Source of the DNA: Bifidobacterium castoris
GTDB taxonomy: Bacteria > Actinomycetota > Actinomycetes > Actinomycetales > Bifidobacteriaceae
NCBI RefSeq assembly: GCF_003952025.1
Contig: NZ_QXGI01000010.1
Span: 1 to 64,000, forward strand
Reading direction: 5' to 3'
Length of the DNA stretch: 64,000 nucleotides
Under the pieces are notes generated by a model that was given only the letters and a program-made list of their open reading frames with translations, made no database searches and was not told the origin of the DNA. The position numbers were made by a program, and so were the translations under genes. Below are positions 33,233 to 42,248 of this stretch, in pieces. Within the stretch, counting starts at the first letter, position 1. Every line of letters starts with the position of its first letter.

Positions 33233-34081
33233 TCACTCCTCTGTTCCGTCGCCCTGCGCGCCGTCCGCCGAAGCGTCGACGGCGTCCGCGCGCTGCGCCG
33301 CGGCGACTTGGGCGGCCGTCGGCAGCGGCACCTCGCGCAGTCCGCCGTCCTTGAGCACCATCATGCGCGTCGCGCGTCCGTCCGGTGCGCGATGCCGTAT
33401 GCGCACGACGGCGGCGCCCTGCCGTGCCGCGAGCTTGAGCAGGTCGGCGACCCTGTCCGCGTTCTCCTCGTCGAGTCCGGCGTCGACCTCGTCGGCGAGC
33501 AGCACGCGCGGCTTCGTCAGCAATGTGCGCGCGAGGCTGACACGGGCCGCCTGCCCGCCGGACAGGTCGCGCGGCGCGCGGTCGAGGTCGATGTCCTGGC
33601 AGCCCATGCGGTCGAGAGTCACGCGGATGTGCGCGTCGGAGAGCATGTCCTTCGCCTCGCGCGCGCGTGCGCCCTGCCGGACCTTGAATGTCCACGGCAG
33701 CCGGATCGCGTCGGCGACCGTCTCGCCGATGAGCGTCGACGTCTGCGGCAGATAGGCGACGGCGAGGCGCCACCGTTGCGGCGTGAAACTTTCCGAATCC
33801 TTGCCGTCGATCGCGAACGAGCCGGTCGTGTGCACGTTGAGGCGCGCGAAGGCGGTGAGCAACGTCGATTTGCCCGATCCCGAAGGTCCGGTCAGATCGA
33901 CGACCTCACCGCCGTCGACATGGAATTCGAGCCCCCGGAACACCGTGGTCTCACCGCCGCCGCGCTTGGGCATGACCGCCGTCACGTCACGCGCCGTGAA
34001 CAGGTGCCCCGCACCGTCCGTGCCCGCCACCGCCGTTGCGGTCGCTTTCGTCGTCTCGTCCACGTCCTCGCCTTCCGTCAT
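33233..34081 (-). CDS. FetA/YbbL-type ABC exporter ATPase
   Basis: A 282-residue ABC ATPase. Walker A is GPSGSGKSTLL, the Q-loop region reads VAYLPQTSTLIGETV, the signature is RDLSGGQAARVSLART, and Walker B is RVLLADEVDAGLD. The Walker B glutamate is followed by VDAG instead of PTSA, as in the FetA branch. The first 35 residues are Thr/Ala-rich. The start may be ATG 34081 or GTG 34063, which has the better GGAAGGCGAGGAC site. It pairs with the downstream FetB-like permease. The last 35 residues are Ala/Asp-rich and likely disordered. Confidence 0.87.
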   Translation of the reverse strand: MTEGEDVDETTKATATAVAGTDGAGHLFTARDVTAVMPKRGGGETTVFRGLEFHVDGGEVVDLTGPSGSGKSTLLTAFARLNVHTTGSFAIDGKDSESFTPQRWRLAVAYLPQTSTLIGETVADAIRLPWTFKVRQGARAREAKDMLSDAHIRVTLDRMGCQDIDLDRAPRDLSGGQAARVSLARTLLTKPRVLLADEVDAGLDEENADRVADLLKLAARQGAAVVRIRHRAPDGRATRMMVLKDGGLREVPLPTAAQVAAAQRADAVDASADGAQGDGTEE

Positions 34082-34338
34082 CCGCCGCTGGTCTGCGCGT
34101 GTCACCTCGGCCGCCCGCCCTCGTTCTGCTGTCACTGTAGCGCGCGGAACGCCGCCCTTCGCCGTTTTCCGCGCATGGCGCGCGGCGCCGGCGAGGAGCG
34201 GCGTTCCGTGTGAGTCCGCCGCGGCTTTGGGTGATGGGTAACTGGAAAAGCGAAGTGCCGCGGCGCCGTATGTCGGGCGATGGGTTCCGATGGCCTCCTT
34301 TCGTCGGGTGGTTTCGTGATGGTACGGATATGGTCGGC

Positions 34339-35079
34339 TCAGCGGCCGTCGCGGCGGCGGTTGCGTACGTGGGAGACAAGGCCCCAGACGATCGCGATGA
34401 CGCTGAGCAGCACTCCCAGTCCCATGAGCGTCCAGTTGACGATCCCACGCCAGTCGACGTGGTCGAGCAGGCCGCTGTTCATCGTCGCGCCGACGAGGAT
34501 CGTCAGCGCGCCGATGATCGTGACGACGACGCCGAACGCGATCGTGCCGGCGCTCGCTCCCTCCGGACGCACGACCCTGGGTTCCCCGGTCGGCTGCGGC
34601 GCGCTGTACATCGGCACGGCGCCGGCCGGGGGCGGCGGCGTCGTCGGCGCGGAGGGCGCCGCATCCGGCGTGTCGACCTCCGGCGCCGTGTCCTCGGCGA
34701 TGACGGCCGCGTCGAAGGTCCCGTCGGGCGCCGGCGTATCGGCTGCGGGCGCCGACGCGTCCGACGACCACGACCATCCGGTCGACATCGGCCGCGTCGC
34801 ATCATCGGCGTCCTGCTGCGGCATGACGCTCGTCGGCTCGGGCTCGTCGACGTCCGTCCGTTCGAACACGACGGTCGTCTCGTCGCTCACCGTCTGCACG
34901 GGCGTCTCGCGCGTGTCCCCGTCGTCGGGCGCCGGGGCGCCGTCGGCTTCGAAGTCGGCGAAGCGTTCGCTCAGCGGCATGTCCATCTCCATCGTGGCGT
35001 CGTCGGCCTGCGCCGGCGTGGCCTGCCGCGCGATGACCTCGGTGTCGTCGTCGTGCATGGTGTGGTCTGCGTTGTTCAT
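34339..35079 (-). CDS. Acidic two-helix membrane protein, unknown function
   Basis: A 246-residue protein not assigned to a family. About 170 residues are acidic, Pro- and Thr-rich and probably disordered and cytoplasmic. Two membrane helices follow at about residues 178-200 and 212-232, separated by GLLDHVDWRGIVN, with an Arg-rich end (HVRNRRRDGR). The start ATG 35079 lies 23 bases after the stop of the PspC-domain gene, so the two are probably one operon and may act together. The arrangement recalls accessory membrane proteins near PspC/LiaF-type envelope-stress systems. Confidence 0.78.
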   Translation of the reverse strand: MNNADHTMHDDDTEVIARQATPAQADDATMEMDMPLSERFADFEADGAPAPDDGDTRETPVQTVSDETTVVFERTDVDEPEPTSVMPQQDADDATRPMSTGWSWSSDASAPAADTPAPDGTFDAAVIAEDTAPEVDTPDAAPSAPTTPPPPAGAVPMYSAPQPTGEPRVVRPEGASAGTIAFGVVVTIIGALTILVGATMNSGLLDHVDWRGIVNWTLMGLGVLLSVIAIVWGLVSHVRNRRRDGR

Positions 35080-35102
35080 GTCGGTGTCCGTTTCCTGTCC
35101 GC

Positions 35103-36980
35103 TCACCGCTGCGAGGCGTAGCGCACGGCGACGCCGCCCGAGATGAGCACGTTCGGTTCGATGATGAGTTCGGCTTCCTTCGGCGCCTTGTCCGCGCTCG
35201 CCGCGCACGGCCAGTAGCGGTCGGACTCGATGAGCTTCTTCATCTGCTCGTTCGCATCCGCGGCGAGGTCGACCTTGCCGTCCTGCACGCTGACGCCGGT
35301 GCACAGGTCGGCCATCCTGCGCGATGTGAAGTACATGTCGTCTGTGTCGACCCAGGCCGTCGTGTCGTCGTCGATGTCCTCATCCCTGTCGTCGGGATCG
35401 CCGACCTCGACTTCGATGCCGGGCAGCTTCACGTGGGTGAAGCCGACGACTTTCTCGTCGTCCCAACCGACGATGTCGAACTGCCCGAAGGCGCTGTCGT
35501 TCGCGGAGAACGTGTACGGGCCGCCGACCGCATCGGTCGGGTAGGCGCCTTGGATCCTCCACGAGCACCCGTCGGGGATCGTCACGACGACGCGCGCGTT
35601 CGTCACCGTCATCGGGATGCGGCCCGTCGGGCACGTGCTCGTCCCCGGATGCCCGTCGTTGAGCCATACCGTATGCTTCTTCGTGCTGGACAGATCGACG
35701 CTCAGCTGGTTATAGCGGTAGCTGTTGCCGGTGACGGCGATGCCACGCTCGAGCTTCTCCCAATCATCGGCCGACGAAGTCAGCTCGACGTTGCCGGCGG
35801 CGAGGCTGATCGGCGTATAGTCGCGGCCGACGCCGTTCCTGTAGACGTTGACGGCCGCCCAGGCGCCGCCGACCGCCATCGCGCAGACGGCGAGGAACAT
35901 CGCGGTCCAGGCGAAGGGATGCAGGCCGCCGGTGCGCCGTCCGGCGCAGCCGAGCACGATGATGATCACGCCGAGCGCGACGCAGACGGCGCCGACGTAG
36001 AGCACCGCCGGCTGCATCGTGCTGACGAGCGACGTGCCGTTCACGGCGAAGGAGCATACGCCCATCGAGATGATGAGCAGCCCGAACACGAGCAGCACGA
36101 GCATCGGGCCGGCCGGCTTGCGGCGCGCGGTCCTCACCGGCGCCGGGCGGGACGGCGGCGCAGCGGGCTGAGGCGCGACGGGCTGAGGCGGCACGAACCG
36201 CGGGGCGTCCGCGTATGCCGGCGCGGCGGACGACGTTGCAGGCCGCGGCCCGGCGGAAGGCGTCTCGGGCGTCATGTCGACGGGGGCGCCGCCGCTCATA
36301 TACATGTCGGGGCGAAAGGGATGGTCGGACGGCGGAGCGCCTGCGCCGGAGGGGGCGGGGCCGGGCGCCGCGTACGCGGCGGCGCTCGCCGCGGGCTGCT
36401 GCGGCGTCGCGGCGCCGTACGGCATGCTCGCCGGCGCCGCGGCCGGCGGATTGCCCGGCTGGGAGGCGCCACGCGCGGCGAAGCGACGGCGGCCGTTGTC
36501 CACGAGCAGGAAGAACGCGAGCGCGGCGAACAGGAAGGCGCCGACGTTGACGCTCCACGACCCCCACCACAGGAATCCGAAGCCGCTGAACCCGCCGATG
36601 AGGATGCACAGGATGACGCCGATGAAGCCCCAGTCCCAGTGGCCGTCGATCGCCTCCTCGAGCAGGATCCGGTGGTCGAACTCGTCGGGCAGCAGCAGCC
36701 AGCAGATGCCGTAGAGCACGGCCCCGAAGCCGCCGAGGAAGAAGGCGACGACCATCAGGACGCGCACGAGCGTCACGTTCCAGCCGAGTTCGCGGGCGAT
36801 CGCGCCGCACACGCCGGCGATGACGCGGTTGTTCGTGCGTTCGACGCGGCTTTCGCGGATCCAGCGGAAGAAGCTCGATTCGGGTCGCGGCGCGGCCGGC
36901 TGGGGTTGGGCAGTGTACTGCGGTTGACCCTGCTGGCCGGCCTGCCCCTGCGGCTGCGGGTCGTACTGTGTGTTGCTCAT
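35103..36980 (-). CDS. PspC-domain membrane protein with extracellular domain
   Basis: A 625-residue protein. Pro/Gln-rich residues 1-35 precede a PspC domain (about 36-100) with RTNNRVIAGVCGAIARELGW and GICWLLLPDE. Further membrane helices follow, then a Pro/Ala-rich linker (about 190-290). Four more helices are predicted between about 295 and 405. The C-terminal 220 residues look extracytoplasmic and LiaF/adhesin-like beta-rich (VELTSSADDWEKLERG, ARVVVTIPDGCSW). PspC proteins sense envelope stress. GGAGG is one base before the ATG, an unusually tight spacing. It diverges from a PspC-type histidine kinase across a palindrome, so shared control is likely. Confidence 0.83.
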   Translation of the reverse strand: MSNTQYDPQPQGQAGQQGQPQYTAQPQPAAPRPESSFFRWIRESRVERTNNRVIAGVCGAIARELGWNVTLVRVLMVVAFFLGGFGAVLYGICWLLLPDEFDHRILLEEAIDGHWDWGFIGVILCILIGGFSGFGFLWWGSWSVNVGAFLFAALAFFLLVDNGRRRFAARGASQPGNPPAAAPASMPYGAATPQQPAASAAAYAAPGPAPSGAGAPPSDHPFRPDMYMSGGAPVDMTPETPSAGPRPATSSAAPAYADAPRFVPPQPVAPQPAAPPSRPAPVRTARRKPAGPMLVLLVFGLLIISMGVCSFAVNGTSLVSTMQPAVLYVGAVCVALGVIIIVLGCAGRRTGGLHPFAWTAMFLAVCAMAVGGAWAAVNVYRNGVGRDYTPISLAAGNVELTSSADDWEKLERGIAVTGNSYRYNQLSVDLSSTKKHTVWLNDGHPGTSTCPTGRIPMTVTNARVVVTIPDGCSWRIQGAYPTDAVGGPYTFSANDSAFGQFDIVGWDDEKVVGFTHVKLPGIEVEVGDPDDRDEDIDDDTTAWVDTDDMYFTSRRMADLCTGVSVQDGKVDLAADANEQMKKLIESDRYWPCAASADKAPKEAELIIEPNVLISGGVAVRYASQR

Positions 36981-37029
36981 GCCTCCATTACAGCAAACCG
37001 AAGGCGCGCAGGCCCTCCGGGGACACCCT

Positions 37030-37045
37030 GAATCATCCCTGATTC
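37030..37045. promoter_or_regulatory. Palindromic operator candidate between PspC genes
   Basis: GAATCA-TCCC-TGATTC is a perfect 6-bp inverted repeat with 4-base centre in the 105-base gap between the two divergent PspC genes. Its spacing suits a dimeric regulator such as the NarL-type protein encoded at 38495-39187. Confidence 0.45.
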
Positions 37046-37085
37046 TTCGGGCCGGGACCCGGTTTTCTCCCTGAACGGCGGCACA

Positions 37086-38498
37086 ATGGTAGGCATGCAG
37101 AACGTTTCCCCGACATGGGTCAGGCCGGCTCCCCCGGCGGACATGGCCGAAGCCGCCGCGAGGCCGTTGCTGCCGGCGCGCCTTCCGCTGATGCGTCCGC
37201 GCAGGGGGCGCTGGATCGCCGGCGTGGCGCGCGGCGTCGGCATGCATCTGGGCGTGCGTGTGCTGTGGGTGCGGCTCGCCTTCGTCGCGTTATGCGCGCT
37301 GTACGGCGTGGGGCTCGGCGCCTATGTGGCGCTGTGGCTGCTCATTGCGGCGGGCGACCCCGAAGCCGAGGCGCGCCGTCTTGCCGCGGCGGCGCATGTC
37401 GCCGACGCGCCGCTCGCGAAAGGCAACGCGGACCCCGGCGCCGCGGCCGCGCGCGCCGGGGCGGCCGACTACACCGGGCTTGGCCCGGGGACGCCGGCGA
37501 TCAGCGGCGAAAGCCTCAGGCAGCTCTTCGACGAGGCGTCGAAGCCGGCGTTGTTCGCGTCGCTCGGCGTGCTGCTCATCGCATGCACGATCGTCATCAA
37601 CATGGCGGCTTCGCGCGCCGGCGCATTCCTGCCCGCCGCGCTCGCCGTCATCGGCCTCGGCGTGGCGTGGATGCGCTACAACGCGCCGCGCGGCCAGATC
37701 ACGACGACGGCGATCGGTGTCGCGCTCGAATTCGTCGCCTACGTCGTCTTCCTCGTGCAGCCGCTGTTCGTACATCAGGAGGTCACGCTCACACGCAGCC
37801 TCGTCAGCGGCCTGCTGCTCGTGTTCGCCGTCATCGGCGCGCTCACGCCGTGGATCATGGCATTGATGCGCGGTTTCACGAACGAACGCGCGCTCAAGGA
37901 ACGCGAGGAGGAGCGCGCCGACATGACGGCGCATCTGCATGACGGCGTCCTGCAGACGCTCGCGCTGATCCAGCTGCATGCGAACGAGCCGCAGACGGTG
38001 TTCACGCTCGCGCGCTCGCAGGAGCGCGAACTGCGCGGCTGGCTCTATCAGGAGCGCACCACCTCGGACCGGTCGGTCAAGGCCGGGCTCACGCAGATCG
38101 CCGCGCAGATCGAGGACAGCCACGGCAGGCCGATCGACGTCGTCACCGTCGGCGACGCGAGGCCGAGCGCGCAGACGGACGCGCTGCTCGACGCCGCCGC
38201 GCAGGCGATGGTCAACGCGGTCACGCACGGCGGCGAGCCCGTCTCCGTGTACTGCGAGGCGTCGGACACGCTCGTCGAGGTGTTCGTGCGCGACCACGGC
38301 GACGGCTTTAGGATGGAGGACGTGCCGCCCGAGCGGCTCGGCATCCGCGAGTCGATCATCGGACGCATCAGACGGCGCGGCGGCAGCGTGGAGATCGTCT
38401 CGAGGCCCGGATGGGGCACCGAGGTGCGCATGCACATGCCGATCGCGTCGCAGGACGGCGCGCGCACGGCGCCGGACGACGCAAAGGAGAGGCCATGA
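37086..38498 (+). CDS. PspC-domain histidine kinase (HisKA_3 type)
   Basis: A 470-residue sensor kinase. An N-terminal PspC-like domain (about residues 38-95, RWIAGVARGVGMHLGVRVLWVRLAF) is followed by four or five helices. The dimerisation segment, EEERADMTAHLHDGVLQTLAL, has the phospho-accepting His285. The ATPase domain has AAQAMVNAVTHGG, DHGDGF and PGWGTEVRMHMP. In the family, kinase activity is controlled by membrane stress through PspC. Its stop overlaps the ATG of the regulator gene (ATGA), so the pair is translated together. The start may also be the methionine three codons later. This fits an envelope-stress two-component system. Confidence 0.9.
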   Translation: MVGMQNVSPTWVRPAPPADMAEAAARPLLPARLPLMRPRRGRWIAGVARGVGMHLGVRVLWVRLAFVALCALYGVGLGAYVALWLLIAAGDPEAEARRLAAAAHVADAPLAKGNADPGAAAARAGAADYTGLGPGTPAISGESLRQLFDEASKPALFASLGVLLIACTIVINMAASRAGAFLPAALAVIGLGVAWMRYNAPRGQITTTAIGVALEFVAYVVFLVQPLFVHQEVTLTRSLVSGLLLVFAVIGALTPWIMALMRGFTNERALKEREEERADMTAHLHDGVLQTLALIQLHANEPQTVFTLARSQERELRGWLYQERTTSDRSVKAGLTQIAAQIEDSHGRPIDVVTVGDARPSAQTDALLDAAAQAMVNAVTHGGEPVSVYCEASDTLVEVFVRDHGDGFRMEDVPPERLGIRESIIGRIRRRGGSVEIVSRPGWGTEVRMHMPIASQDGARTAPDDAKERP

Positions 38499-39187
38499 GC
38501 GAACAGGACGGGACGCGGCGCAAGCCGGTGCGCATCGCCGTCGTCGACGACCACGAGATGTTCAGGGCGGGCGTCATCGCGACGCTCGCGCCGACCTTCG
38601 ACGTCGTCGGCCAGGCGGCGGATGTCGAGTCGTCGGTGATGATGATCGCGGACACGAAGCCGGACGTCGTGCTGCTCGACGTGCATGTGCCGGGAGGCGA
38701 GGGCGGAGGCGGCGCCGAGATACTGGCGAAGTCGCTGCCATTGTCGCCCGATTCGGCATTCCTTGCGCTGTCGGTCTCCGATTCGGCGCAGGACGTCGGC
38801 GCCGTCATCCGCGCCGGCGCGCGCGGCTATGTGACGAAGACGATCACCGGCAACGAGCTGATCCATTCGATCGAACAGGTCGCCGACGGCTACGCGGTCT
38901 TCTCCCCCAAGCTCGCCGGCTTCGTGCTCTCGGCCTTCCAGGGCGCGCCGCCGGCTGCGGACGACGCGGCCCGTCAGGTGCACGACAGCGAACTCGACCG
39001 GCTCTCGACGCGCGAGCAGGAGGTCATGCGCCTCATCGCGCGCGGCTACACGTACAAGGAGGTCGCCGCCGAGCTGTTCATCTCGGTGAAGACCGTCGAG
39101 ACGCATGTCAGCTCGGTGCTGCGCAAACTGCAGCTGTCGAACCGCAACGAGCTGACGCTGTGGGCCGCCGACCGCCACATCGTCTGA
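38495..39187 (+). CDS. NarL/LuxR-family response regulator
   Basis: A 230-residue regulator. The receiver domain (about residues 12-130) has the acidic pair VVDDHE, the phosphorylated Asp62 in VVLLDVHVP, and the conserved Lys in YVTKTITG. The C-terminal LuxR helix-turn-helix (about 165-225) reads LSTREQEVMRLIARGYTYKEVA and SVKTVETHVSSVLRKL. It would be phosphorylated by the kinase just upstream, with which it overlaps by four bases. Likely targets include the divergent PspC promoter region. A short Gly-rich insertion, PGGEGGGGAEI, follows the phospho-site. Confidence 0.95.
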   Translation: MSEQDGTRRKPVRIAVVDDHEMFRAGVIATLAPTFDVVGQAADVESSVMMIADTKPDVVLLDVHVPGGEGGGGAEILAKSLPLSPDSAFLALSVSDSAQDVGAVIRAGARGYVTKTITGNELIHSIEQVADGYAVFSPKLAGFVLSAFQGAPPAADDAARQVHDSELDRLSTREQEVMRLIARGYTYKEVAAELFISVKTVETHVSSVLRKLQLSNRNELTLWAADRHIV

Positions 39188-39323
39188 TCCACACGGCGCG
39201 CGGTTCGAACATCCGTTTGCACACGGCGATCGCGACGGCGGCGTGTGCCGGCGCCGATGCCCTACGATGGTGCTCAGCGAGACGGCGGCGCATCAGGCGG
39301 CGCCCGGACGAAAGGCGGAGGCG

Positions 39324-41447
39324 ATGACGCACGACGAGGACGACCTGCTGGCGAAGCTGACGCGGTTCAGCGAAGGCGTCGCGCCGCCCACGGCGGCGGC
39401 AGACGCCGCAACGGAAGGCGCGGCACCGAACGACGGCGACGACGCCGGATTCGACGTCGACGCGTTCCTGCACGGCCTCGACGCCATCCTCGACCGGCAC
39501 GAGGCGGCCACGAAGGCCGAGCCGTATCTGCTCGACGCGATGGAGGAGGCCGAGAACACCGGCGATCTGGGCGGCCTGCTCACCGTGCTCAACGAGACGA
39601 TGGGCTTCTACCGTTCGCAGTCGCGCCACAAGGACAACCAGTGGATCATCCAGCGGGCGATCGAACTCGCGCTGCGCCTCGGGCTCGAAGGCACCGAGGC
39701 GTGGGCGACGACGCTCATCAACGCGGCCACGTCGCAACGGGCCGCCGGCAACCACGAACAGGCCGAGGATCTCTACCATCAGGCACTCGACTGCGCGAAA
39801 CGCGTCTACGGCGCCGACGACCGGCGGCTCGCGGCGCTGCACAACAACCTGTCGATGCTCTACGGCGAGACGGGACGGGGCGCCGAGTCCGTCGCCGAAC
39901 TGCGCGAGGCGCTCGCGATCCTCGAACACGGCAGCCCCGATCCGGACACCGACGTGGACGTCGCCTCCACCTGCGCGAACCTCGCGCTCGCGCTGCTCAC
40001 GCAAGCTTCCGCGCATGACGGCAACAGCGACGCCGTAACCGATGAGGAAACGGGTGCAGCGGCGTGCGACGAAGCCGCGACGCTGTCCGCGCGATCGTTG
40101 GCGATCTACCGCGCCGCCAGGGCCGAGGGCAGCGCGCACTACGCGTCGGCGCTCGCGGCGGCGGCGCAGACGGCGTTCGCACGCGGCGACTTCGAGGACG
40201 CCGTCGACCGTTACGAACGTGCGCTCGCGATCATCCGCGCATGCTACGGCGAACACACCGACTACTACCGCATCACCGAAGCCAATCTCAACGAGGCGCG
40301 CGAGGCATTGCGCGCGGCCGGCGGCGCGCAGGAGAAGGAACCACGGGACGGCGACGCCGCGGCCACAAGCCCGACCCCGGACTCCGATGCGCGCCAGACG
40401 TCCGGGCCGTCCGCCGCCGTGTGCGCTTCGCCGCGCCGCAGCGGCCTTCAGCTCGCCCGCGACTTCTGGCTCGCCTGCGGCAAGCCGATGCTCGAGGAAC
40501 GCTATCCGGAGTATACGGGCCGCATCGCGGCCGGTCTGGTCGGTCCGGGCTCGGAATGCTTCGGCTTCGACGACGCGCTCTCCGAGGACCACGACTTCGG
40601 CGCGCGGTTCTGCCTGTGGCTCACCGACGACGACTATGCGCGCATCGGCGAGCGGCTGCAGCACGACTACGAGGGGCTGCCGCGCGGGTTCGGCGGCGTC
40701 ACGCGCTCCGTCACGACGCCGAGGGCGGCCGGCGGGGGCCGACGCGACGGCGTGTTCCCGATCAGCGGCTTCTTCACGTCGCTCACCGGATACCCGGGCG
40801 CGCCGGGCGCCGACGAGCCGCATCTGTGGATGACGCTCGACGAGGCCACATTGGCGAACGCTACGAACGGCCGCGTCTTCGCCGACCCGCTCGGCGCCTT
40901 CTCGAAGGCCCGCCAATCGTTCCGGATGATGCCGGACGATGTGCGGCTCGCATGGATCTCACGGCGCCTGGGCATGATCGCGCAGGCCGGCCAGTACAAC
41001 GTGCCGCGCATGCTCTCTCGAGGCGACGGCGCGGCCGCATGGCTGAGCATCGACGAGTTCACGATGGCCGTCTCCTCGCTTGTGTTCCTGCTCAACGGCC
41101 CGGTGACGGTCGGCTATGCGCCGTACTACAAATGGCGGTTCGCCGGGCTGCGCGCGTTGAGCCGCCGCGCCGGCATGCGGCTGACCGGCGTATGCGACGA
41201 GCTGGAGACGCTGCTGCGCCGCTCGTCGGCCGCCTGCTTCGCCGGCGCGGGCTTCGGCGAAGGCGGCGCCGGCGCCGCGCCGCATATCGACGAGGTCCAA
41301 CGCATCATCGAAACGGTCTGCGCGCAGATCGCCGACGAACTGCGGCGGCAGGGACTGACCGACTCGGACGCCGACTTCCTCGAATGGCAGCGCCCGTATG
41401 TGGAGGCGCACATCCACGACCCCTCACCTTGCCTGCACAGCCTGTGA
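39324..41447 (+). CDS. TPR and DUF4037 nucleotidyltransferase-like protein
   Basis: A 707-residue cytoplasmic protein. Residues about 50-340 form tetratricopeptide repeats (AATSQRAAGNHEQAEDLYHQAL, LHNNLSMLYGETGR and FEDAVDRYERALAIIRACYG), a protein-binding scaffold. Residues about 395-700 match DUF4037. This domain opens with GPGSECFGFDDALSEDHDFG, a nucleotidyltransferase-type GS...D-x-D pattern with Asp pair around DHD. The catalytic reaction is unknown. AAAGGCGGAGG precedes ATG 39324. The next gene (DUF4125) is 50 bases downstream on the same strand. The pairing of these two domain families suggests one process. Confidence 0.82.
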   Translation: MTHDEDDLLAKLTRFSEGVAPPTAAADAATEGAAPNDGDDAGFDVDAFLHGLDAILDRHEAATKAEPYLLDAMEEAENTGDLGGLLTVLNETMGFYRSQSRHKDNQWIIQRAIELALRLGLEGTEAWATTLINAATSQRAAGNHEQAEDLYHQALDCAKRVYGADDRRLAALHNNLSMLYGETGRGAESVAELREALAILEHGSPDPDTDVDVASTCANLALALLTQASAHDGNSDAVTDEETGAAACDEAATLSARSLAIYRAARAEGSAHYASALAAAAQTAFARGDFEDAVDRYERALAIIRACYGEHTDYYRITEANLNEAREALRAAGGAQEKEPRDGDAAATSPTPDSDARQTSGPSAAVCASPRRSGLQLARDFWLACGKPMLEERYPEYTGRIAAGLVGPGSECFGFDDALSEDHDFGARFCLWLTDDDYARIGERLQHDYEGLPRGFGGVTRSVTTPRAAGGGRRDGVFPISGFFTSLTGYPGAPGADEPHLWMTLDEATLANATNGRVFADPLGAFSKARQSFRMMPDDVRLAWISRRLGMIAQAGQYNVPRMLSRGDGAAAWLSIDEFTMAVSSLVFLLNGPVTVGYAPYYKWRFAGLRALSRRAGMRLTGVCDELETLLRRSSAACFAGAGFGEGGAGAAPHIDEVQRIIETVCAQIADELRRQGLTDSDADFLEWQRPYVEAHIHDPSPCLHSL

Positions 41448-41497
41448 CGGCACGGCCATGCACCGACGACCACAACCCTATCGGGAACGGAGCCACG

Positions 41498-42187
41498 ATG
41501 ACGCAAAAGCACGATGCGACGCAGGACGACGAACGGGCCTCGCTCGTCGAACAGGTCGTACGGCGCGAATGGGACATGTTCCAGCGCACGACGAACGAGG
41601 GCGGCCGCGCCGCCTGCCAGGGCAACTGGCCGATGTTCGCGTTGATGCGCACGAGCCAGTTCATGCCGTGGCCGACCGCGCTCATCGGCTCGTACCTGCA
41701 GGACCTGACCGACGCCGCGCGCCAGGGCCGCAACCTCGTCGAGGAGAAGTACGCCCGCATGATGGCGTCGACCGATCCGGAACGCTACCGACGCGACATC
41801 GCCCCGCACATCCCCGCGTTGGACGACGCGCGCGTCGCGCGTCAGGAGCGGATCGTGGCGCGTCAGCTCGACTGGGCGCGCGACTTCACGGCGCGCTTCC
41901 CGCACATCGGCGCGAACATGCGCGTGCTGACGAGCGATCAGGACACCCCCGAGCACACGTCGTACGAGACCTATCTGCGCGGCGAACTGGGCACCTACTC
42001 GCCGCGCACGTTGGCGTTGTACGAGGAGTTCGTCGCACGTACGCAGGAGCACGGCGGCAACATCGCCCAGCAGACGGTGGCGTGGACGATGCGCTTGGCG
42101 GGCGCCGGTTCCCTCGACGACGCCGAACGCGCGCAGGCCGAGCCGTCATGCGACCGCGGACAGGACGCCCCCGCTGCGCGGCCGTGA
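41498..42187 (+). CDS. DUF4125 family protein
   Basis: A 229-residue cytoplasmic protein matching DUF4125 in length and in the blocks VRREWDMFQRTTNEGGRAACQ, NWPMFALMRTSQFMPW and SYLQDLTDAARQGRNLVEEKYARMM. It is mainly helical with no membrane segment. No catalytic motif is evident; the conserved Glu/Trp/Asn/Gly pattern near residues 24-42 could be an active site. ACGGAG precedes the ATG. It follows the TPR-DUF4037 gene by 50 bases and probably shares its transcript. Function is unknown and should be considered with that partner. Confidence 0.8.
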   Translation: MTQKHDATQDDERASLVEQVVRREWDMFQRTTNEGGRAACQGNWPMFALMRTSQFMPWPTALIGSYLQDLTDAARQGRNLVEEKYARMMASTDPERYRRDIAPHIPALDDARVARQERIVARQLDWARDFTARFPHIGANMRVLTSDQDTPEHTSYETYLRGELGTYSPRTLALYEEFVARTQEHGGNIAQQTVAWTMRLAGAGSLDDAERAQAEPSCDRGQDAPAARP

Positions 42188-42248
42188 CCGGCGCGGCTTT
42201 GAGCTTTGCGCCGAAGAATCGGCAAGGCTGGCGATACAGTGAGGTACC

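Noticed and set aside
35103-36980. Anti-sigma factor or LiaF proper
   Set aside because: The N-terminal PspC domain is clear, but the C-terminal part shows no decisive LiaF motif, so only the PspC call is made.
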